From assembly GCA_900540335.1 (NCBI GenBank), contig UQFC01000018.1, positions 1 to 36,156 of the forward strand: a stretch of 36,156 nucleotides of DNA, given 5' to 3'. The notes beneath the pieces are model-generated. The model did not search any database and was not told the DNA's origin. It worked only from the letters and a program-made list of their open reading frames with translations. A program made the position numbers and the translations under genes. Below, piece by piece: positions 31,839 to 36,156 of the stretch. Each line of letters opens with the position of its first letter. Position 1 is the first letter of the stretch. Source of the stretch: an uncultured Clostridium sp. (GTDB lineage: Bacteria > Bacillota > Clostridia > Lachnospirales > Lachnospiraceae).

Positions 31839-33500
31839 TTAATTTCCCATCAGCACAGCGCCTTTATCTGCACTGGTAACCAGCTGGGCATATCGTTTTA
31901 AATATCCTGTCGCCTCGGTTTTCTTCGGCGTCCAGTTTGCCCGCCGTCTCTCCAGCTCCTCATCCGATACCTTCATGTTAATGGTATTGGCATTGATATC
32001 TATTGCGATAATATCGCCTTCCTGTACCAGGCCAATAGGACCTCCTGCAGCAGCCTCCGGACATACATGTCCGATGGATGCGCCGCGGGATGCGCCGCTG
32101 AACCGTCCGTCTGTCACCAGAGCCACAGAGGAACCAAGTCCCATACCGGCAATGGCTGAGGTAGGATTCAGCATTTCTCTCATACCCGGACCGCCCTTGG
32201 GGCCTTCGTAGCGGATTACCACCACATCTCCGGCTACGATCTTTCCGCCCTTGATTGCTGCAATGGCATCATCCTCACAGTCAAAGACACGGGCCGGTCC
32301 TTCGTGAACCAGCATCTCCGGCACTACGGCAGAGCGCTTTACCACGCAGGAATCCGGAGCCAGATTTCCTCTCAGAACAGCAATGCCGCCGGTTGCAGAA
32401 TAAGGATTTTCTACCGGACGGATTACCTCCGGATTTTTATTGACACAGTTTTTGATATTCTCTCCCACAGTCTTTCCTGTAACAGTCATACAGTCCAGAT
32501 TCAGCAGTCCCAGCTTGCTGATCTCGTTCATCACTGCATAAATACCGCCTGCTTCGTTGAGATCCTCCATATAAGTAGGACCTGCCGGAGCCAGATGACA
32601 GAGATTCGGAGTTTTTGCACTGATTTCATTGGCAATGTCCACATTCAGCTCCACGCCTGCCTCATGAGCAATAGCCGGAAGATGAAGCATGCTGTTGGTG
32701 CTGCAGCCAAGAGCCATATCCATGGTCAATGCATTGCGAAAAGCAGCTTCTGTCATAATATCCCGGGGACAGATGTTCTTTTTCAGCATTTCCATCACTG
32801 CCATGCCTGCGTGCTTTGCCAGAACAAGACGTTCTGAATATACGGCAGGAATGGTTCCGTTTCCCTGAAGTCCCATACCCAGAACCTCGGTAAGACAGTT
32901 CATACTGTTGGCTGTATACATACCGGAGCAGGATCCGCAGGTAGGACAAACCTTACATTCAAATTCCTTTACGTCCTCCTCTGTCATGGTTCCTGCCGCA
33001 TAGGAGCCTACTGCCTCAAACATACTGGAAAGGCTTCTCTTCTGCCCCTTTACATGGCCGGCCAGCATGGGACCGCCGCTGACAAACACAGTGGGAATAT
33101 TCAGTCTTGCTGCCGCCATTAAAAGTCCCGGAACATTCTTATCACAGTTCGGAACCATAACCAGGGCGTCAAACTGATGAGCCATTGCCATACATTCTGT
33201 AGAATCAGCAATCAAATCTCTGGTAACCAGGGAATATTTCATGCCCACATGGCCCATGGCAATCCCGTCGCAGACTGCAATCGCCGGAAACACAATCGGA
33301 GTGCCTCCTGCCATGGCTACGCCCTGCTTTACTGCATCTACTATTTTATCCAGGTTCATATGTCCCGGAACAATCTCATTATAAGAGCTTACAATACCGA
33401 CCAGGGGACGTTCCATCTCTTCATCTGTCAGTCCCAGGGCACGAAAGAGTGAGCGGGCCGGCGCCTGCTGCATCCCCGATTTCGCATTATCACTTCTCAT
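31839..33500 (-). CDS. ilvD: dihydroxy-acid dehydratase
   Basis: 553 residues. Iron-sulfur dehydratase converting dihydroxy-acids to 2-keto acids in valine and isoleucine synthesis. The conserved cysteine blocks for the cluster are present: NCDKNVPGLLMAAARLNIPT (about 119-138) and CGSCSGMYTANSMNCL (about 193). GRFSGASRGASIGHVCPEAA is at the C-terminal side. Length and N-terminus (MRSDNAKSGMQQAPARSLFRALGL) are canonical. GGAGG is placed before the ATG. Middle gene of leuB-ilvD-ilvB. Confidence 0.98.
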   Translation of the reverse strand: MRSDNAKSGMQQAPARSLFRALGLTDEEMERPLVGIVSSYNEIVPGHMNLDKIVDAVKQGVAMAGGTPIVFPAIAVCDGIAMGHVGMKYSLVTRDLIADSTECMAMAHQFDALVMVPNCDKNVPGLLMAAARLNIPTVFVSGGPMLAGHVKGQKRSLSSMFEAVGSYAAGTMTEEDVKEFECKVCPTCGSCSGMYTANSMNCLTEVLGMGLQGNGTIPAVYSERLVLAKHAGMAVMEMLKKNICPRDIMTEAAFRNALTMDMALGCSTNSMLHLPAIAHEAGVELNVDIANEISAKTPNLCHLAPAGPTYMEDLNEAGGIYAVMNEISKLGLLNLDCMTVTGKTVGENIKNCVNKNPEVIRPVENPYSATGGIAVLRGNLAPDSCVVKRSAVVPEMLVHEGPARVFDCEDDAIAAIKGGKIVAGDVVVIRYEGPKGGPGMREMLNPTSAIAGMGLGSSVALVTDGRFSGASRGASIGHVCPEAAAGGPIGLVQEGDIIAIDINANTINMKVSDEELERRRANWTPKKTEATGYLKRYAQLVTSADKGAVLMGN

Positions 33501-33589
33501 TGCTGCACATCCTCCTTCTGTCTTGCGCTTGATCCGCTGTATTTTCCATGCTTTAAAAGCATCTGTTCTTCTGAATTAATGTTTATGAT

Positions 33590-34675
33590 TTATTCAATAT
33601 ATCCGGCAATCAGCTCGCCCATCTGTGCCGTTCCTACCAGGGTACATCCCTCTGCCATAATATCGGCAGTCCGGTAGCCCTCTGTAAGCACCTTCTGCAC
33701 AGCCGCCTCAATAGCATCTGCCTCCCGATCCAGGTCAAAGGAATAACGAAGCATCATAGCCGCGGAAAGTATGGTTGCAATCGGATTGGCAATGTCCTTT
33801 CCTGCAATATCCGGCGCTGAGCCGTGGCTGGGCTCATACATGCCAAACTTTGTCTCATTTAAGCTGGCTGAGGAAAGCATTCCGATGGAGCCGGTAATCA
33901 TGCTGGCCTCGTCTGATAAAATATCGCCAAACATATTTTCTGTCAGAACCACATCAAACTGTCCCGGATTCATCACCAGCTGCATTGCACAGTTATCAAC
34001 CAGCATATGCTCCAGCTTCACCTCCGGATAACCGGCTGCAACCTCTTCCACAACCTTTCTCCACAGTCGGGAAGAATCCAGCACGTTGGCCTTGTCTACA
34101 CTGATCACGTGTTTTTTCCGTTTCATGGCAATATCAAAGGCCTTGACTGCAATCCGGCGAATCTCATCTTCATTGTAGGTAAGGGTATCTGTTGCCTGCA
34201 GCACTCCATCTACCTCTTCTGTATGGCGTTCTCCGAAATACAGACCGCCGGTCAGTTCTCTCATAATCACCATATCAAAGCCGTCCCCGATAATCTCCTT
34301 CTTCAAAGGACAGGCATCCGCCAGTTCCTGATATAAATAGGCCGGACGAATATTGGCAAAAAGATTCAGTCCCTTCCGGATAGCCAGAAGTCCTGCCTCC
34401 GGTCTTAAATTCGGAGCCACATCATACCATCTGGAATTGCCTACATTGCCGCCCACAGCTCCAAGGAGAACCGCATCACTGTTTTTCGCTGTCTCCAGGG
34501 CTTCCTCTGTCAGAGGCACTCCGTATTTGTCAATAGAGCATCCGCCCATCAGCACCTCTGTGTAAGTAAAGGTATGACCGAAAACCTGGCCAGCCCTGTC
34601 CAGAACTCTGCACGCCTCCCGTACAATCTCCGGTCCGATCCCGTCACCCGGGATGGTTGTAATCTTACAATTCAT
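33590..34675 (-). CDS. leuB: 3-isopropylmalate dehydrogenase
   Basis: 361 residues. NAD-dependent oxidative decarboxylation of 3-isopropylmalate in leucine synthesis. Family blocks: ITTIPGDGIGPEIV, LLGAVGGNVGN, the substrate Arg region FANIRPAYLY and VIMRELTGGLYFG, the Lys-Asp region VDKANVLDSSRLWR, and EPSHGSAPDIAGKDIANP at the NAD site. Full length. First gene of the operon, with GGGGAG before the ATG. leuA, leuC and leuD are not in the window, so leucine genes are split across the chromosome. No T-box motif is visible in the short leader. Confidence 0.97.
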   Translation of the reverse strand: MNCKITTIPGDGIGPEIVREACRVLDRAGQVFGHTFTYTEVLMGGCSIDKYGVPLTEEALETAKNSDAVLLGAVGGNVGNSRWYDVAPNLRPEAGLLAIRKGLNLFANIRPAYLYQELADACPLKKEIIGDGFDMVIMRELTGGLYFGERHTEEVDGVLQATDTLTYNEDEIRRIAVKAFDIAMKRKKHVISVDKANVLDSSRLWRKVVEEVAAGYPEVKLEHMLVDNCAMQLVMNPGQFDVVLTENMFGDILSDEASMITGSIGMLSSASLNETKFGMYEPSHGSAPDIAGKDIANPIATILSAAMMLRYSFDLDREADAIEAAVQKVLTEGYRTADIMAEGCTLVGTAQMGELIAGYIE

Positions 34676-34731
34676 TGCTATTCTCCCCTTTTTCTCCCTG
34701 TCATTTTCTTCTTTCAGGTGTTTCTTTTCAT

Positions 34732-34758
34732 ATTATCGCATTTGACAGCATTTTTCAA
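34732..34758 (-). promoter_or_regulatory. promoter of the leuB-ilvD-ilvB operon
   Basis: Minus strand TTGAAA (34758-34753), a 15-base spacer, and an extended -10 TGC-GATAAT (hexamer 34737-34732). Leader of about 50 bases. The rest of the gap up to 34878 shows no other signal I can name. Confidence 0.5.
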
Positions 34759-34878
34759 CTAATGAACATGAATTTATTCACGAAATCCATACATGAATGG
34801 AATTTTTCCTATAACTACAGGTTATTATAAAAGGTTCTGACTCCTCTTTTAAAGATTTTTCCCCGCAAAAAAGAAAGA

Positions 34879-34935
34879 GCCGCTTCTGCGGCAAAACTCC
34901 CCTCCGCCCCATGGCGATCCTCCCAGAGCGTTTTT
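34879..34935 (-). repeat. dispersed terminator-associated repeat, copy C (shorter)
   Basis: Contains the hairpin GCCGC-TTCT-GCGGC (34879-34892), a diverged CCTCCGCCCCATGGCGATC block and AGAGCG followed by T5 (34925-34935). It lacks the CCGCC-TGC-GGCGG and AAGCTCGC arms of the other copies. On the minus strand it starts about 18 bases after the T-run of the wall-binding operon terminator. Confidence 0.8.
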
Positions 34936-34953
34936 ATTTTTCACAGTGAAATG

Positions 34954-34994
34954 AAAAAACGGCAGAGTGGCCCGCCTTCGCTGCCTCTCTGCCG
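34954..34994 (-). terminator. intrinsic terminator of the wall-binding operon
   Basis: On the minus strand 34994-34983 (CGGCAGAGAGGC) pairs with 34971-34960 at 11 of 12 positions, followed by T6 (34959-34954). It is 20 bases past the stop codon. Confidence 0.9.
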
Positions 34995-35013
34995 CATTCT
35001 GTTCATTATAAAG

Positions 35014-35397
35014 TTACTTTCCTACCACCCATGCTCCATCCTTGCCTACATAGTAGCTGTCAATGGTCATATCGGTAGCCATCGTGTTGTCTTCCTGAAA
35101 ATAGTACCATTTTCCGTCAATCTCCTGCCAGCCGGTCACAGCCGCGCCGCTTCCGTCGAGCCAGTATTTCTTATCTCCCGACTCCAGCCAGGTATTGACT
35201 GCCATGGTTCCATCCTCCTGAATCCAGAACAGGACATCTCCGCTCTTAATCCACTGGTTTGAAGCCATCGTGCCGTCTTTTTTGTAATAATTCCACGATT
35301 CTCCGCTGCGCACCCACCCGGTCTGCGCCAGTACGGGAAATGCAGAAGCCAGAACCATCAGTACTGTCAGAATCAGCGCTGCTCCTGTTCTTCTCAT
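35014..35397 (-). CDS. small secreted cell-wall-binding repeat protein
   Basis: 127 residues. Signal peptide (MRRTGAALILTVLMVLASAFPVLA) followed by four to five choline-binding-type repeats of about 20 residues with paired aromatic and Gly positions (GESWNYYKKDGTMASNQW, GDVLFWIQEDGTMAVNTW, GDKKYWLDGSGAAVTGW, DGKWYYFQEDNTMATDM). No catalytic domain. The frame is open 30 codons further upstream, but the signal peptide and AGGAG set the start at 35397. Second gene of a pair, 16 bases after its larger paralogue. Probably binds wall polymers; function otherwise unknown. Confidence 0.85.
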   Translation of the reverse strand: MRRTGAALILTVLMVLASAFPVLAQTGWVRSGESWNYYKKDGTMASNQWIKSGDVLFWIQEDGTMAVNTWLESGDKKYWLDGSGAAVTGWQEIDGKWYYFQEDNTMATDMTIDSYYVGKDGAWVVGK

Positions 35398-35413
35398 CTT
35401 GCATCCGCTCCTT

Positions 35414-35947
35414 TTAATGAATGATCTTCCGGCCGGAAGCATCCACCCGGTATCCGCCGGGTACCAGCGCATCCACAGCCAGAACACCGCTCTTTAAGAA
35501 ATAATACTCTTCGCCGTCAATAACCTTCCAGCCATTCTTGAGTGCTACGCCATTTTCCTGGAAAAAGTACCACTTACCCTCTTCCGTCTGTCTCCAGTCA
35601 TTAGAAACCATCTTTCCGTCCGGATCCAGCCAGTACAAATCAGAATTCAGCTTAAAAAGCTGATCCTTCATAGTCAGACCGCTGCCGTCTACATAGTACC
35701 AGAATTCCCCGTCATAAACCCACTCATTGGCAGCCATCTTGCCATTATTCTTGACCCAGTAAGAAGCAGTGACTGTCCCGTCTTCCGCTGTCGTATTTAC
35801 CCACATATTTTTTGCCACTGTGCCGTCATCCAGATAATAAAACCAGTCTTTTCCTACGGTTCCCCAATGTGCCGCAAATGCTGCAGTGGTGGACAGTGAC
35901 GCAAATGCTGCGGTCAGGGCCATCACCCGGAATATATTTTTCTTCAT
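35414..35947 (-). CDS. secreted cell-wall-binding repeat protein
   Basis: 177 residues. Signal peptide (MKKNIFRVMALTAAFASLSTTAAFA) then six or so choline-binding-like repeats (GKDWFYYLDDGTVAKNMW, ASYWVKNNGKMAANEW, GEFWYYVDGSGLTMKDQ, SDLYWLDPDGKMVSNDW, EGKWYFFQENGVALKNGW, GEEYYFLKSGVLAVDAL) and a short tail GGYRVDASGRKIIH. No enzyme domain, so the protein is all binding module. AAGGAG supports the ATG. First gene of the operon with the smaller paralogue, from a consensus promoter at 36021-36049. Confidence 0.88.
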   Translation of the reverse strand: MKKNIFRVMALTAAFASLSTTAAFAAHWGTVGKDWFYYLDDGTVAKNMWVNTTAEDGTVTASYWVKNNGKMAANEWVYDGEFWYYVDGSGLTMKDQLFKLNSDLYWLDPDGKMVSNDWRQTEEGKWYFFQENGVALKNGWKVIDGEEYYFLKSGVLAVDALVPGGYRVDASGRKIIH

Positions 35948-36020
35948 TGCAAATCCATCTCCTTTTCCAACAGCGGTTATCGCCGTAATCTCTTTCTCAT
36001 TTCTTCTCTTCTATGGATTA

Positions 36021-36049
36021 ATCATACGTTTTGGGGTCTTGTTTGTCAA
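36021..36049 (-). promoter_or_regulatory. promoter of the wall-binding operon
   Basis: Minus strand TTGACA (36049-36044), a 17-base spacer, TATGAT (36026-36021). Near consensus. Leader of about 65 bases. Confidence 0.8.
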
Positions 36050-36120
36050 TAAATTTTTCCTTACAATTCCCTGTCTCTATCAGAAGAATCGGGGCCCCAA
36101 CCCCTGAAAAGAAACAAGAA

Positions 36121-36156
36121 AGAAGCTCGCTCGCGAGCTTCTCCGCCTGCGGCGGG
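36121..36156 (-). repeat. dispersed terminator-associated repeat, copy D (cut by window end)
   Basis: Contains the perfect hairpin AAGCTCGCTCGCGAGCTT (36123-36140) followed by CTCCGCCTGCGGCGGG, identical to copies A and B over that block. The rest of the element should continue beyond 36156. Confidence 0.85.

Noticed and set aside
34676..34878. T-box or leader-peptide attenuator for the leu/ilv operon
   Set aside because: No T-box consensus, no run of Leu/Ile/Val codons in a short frame and no antiterminator structure were visible. The predicted leader is only about 50 bases.

Overview
This window looks like chromosome from an anaerobic gut Firmicute of the class Clostridia, most likely family Lachnospiraceae. 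Reasons: a class III (Firmicutes-type) fructose-1,6-bisphosphatase, ribonuclease Y downstream of recA-recX, a serC-serA-DUF1015 cluster, choline-binding-like cell-wall repeat proteins, AGGAGG ribosome binding sites throughout, and a moderate G+C content in most of the window. I cannot name the species.

Layout. (1) 1-5.3 kb: a tRNA-Pro with its own promoter, then minus-strand housekeeping genes: a YfcE/MJ0936-type phosphoesterase, RdgB nucleotide-pool cleaner, a papain-like lipoprotein peptidase, a THUMP-domain RNA methyltransferase, a second YfcE-type phosphodiesterase and a one-domain rhodanese. (2) 5.4-6.1 kb: a small protein made of Asn-x-Ser-x tetrads, a candidate small RNA on the plus strand, and the first copy of a dispersed repeat. 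(3) 6.1-12.7 kb: envelope and metabolism genes: NlpC/P60 hydrolase with a WalR-like box, HAAS-domain membrane protein, Fbp, MBL-fold hydrolase, M23 peptidase and a cell-wall-binding protein. (4) 12.8-16.8 kb: rny, recX and recA, with a perfect LexA box and a second candidate small RNA. (5) 16.75-17.7 kb: a subtilase with an unclear 5' end. (6) 17.7-26.4 kb: a clearly A+T-richer block (about one third G+C in a line I counted, against more than half in the neighbouring subtilase). It holds a YesN/YesM two-component system divergent from a solute-binding protein, two ABC permeases, a cytoplasmic glycerophosphodiesterase, an MgtC-like protein and a TauE/SafE-like exporter. (7) 26.4-34.7 kb: a minus-strand amino-acid biosynthesis block leuB-ilvD-ilvB-serC-serA, ending in a DUF1015 gene broken by a frameshift. 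(8) 34.7-36.2 kb: two cell-wall-binding repeat proteins in one operon.

How it fits together. The A+T-rich block reads as one imported catabolic or transport module. A sensor pair would control uptake of a solute by a binding protein and permeases that borrow an ATPase from elsewhere. A glycerophosphodiesterase could then split the cargo in the cytoplasm, and two membrane proteins of uncertain role are translated with it. The leu/ilv/ser block supplies branched-chain amino acids and serine. Several envelope hydrolases and wall-binding proteins show continuing investment in wall remodelling.

The most notable unexplained structure is a dispersed, hairpin-rich intergenic repeat. It is present in three full or near-full copies plus one cut by the window edge. 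Each of the three falls a short fixed way downstream of the intrinsic terminator of a minus-strand gene, always in the same orientation. Other points of interest are two candidate small RNAs, a classical A AAA AAG slippery heptamer joining a short ATG-initiated frame to the subtilase, and a DUF1015 gene whose conserved DGH motif appears to have been lost by deletion between short direct repeats.
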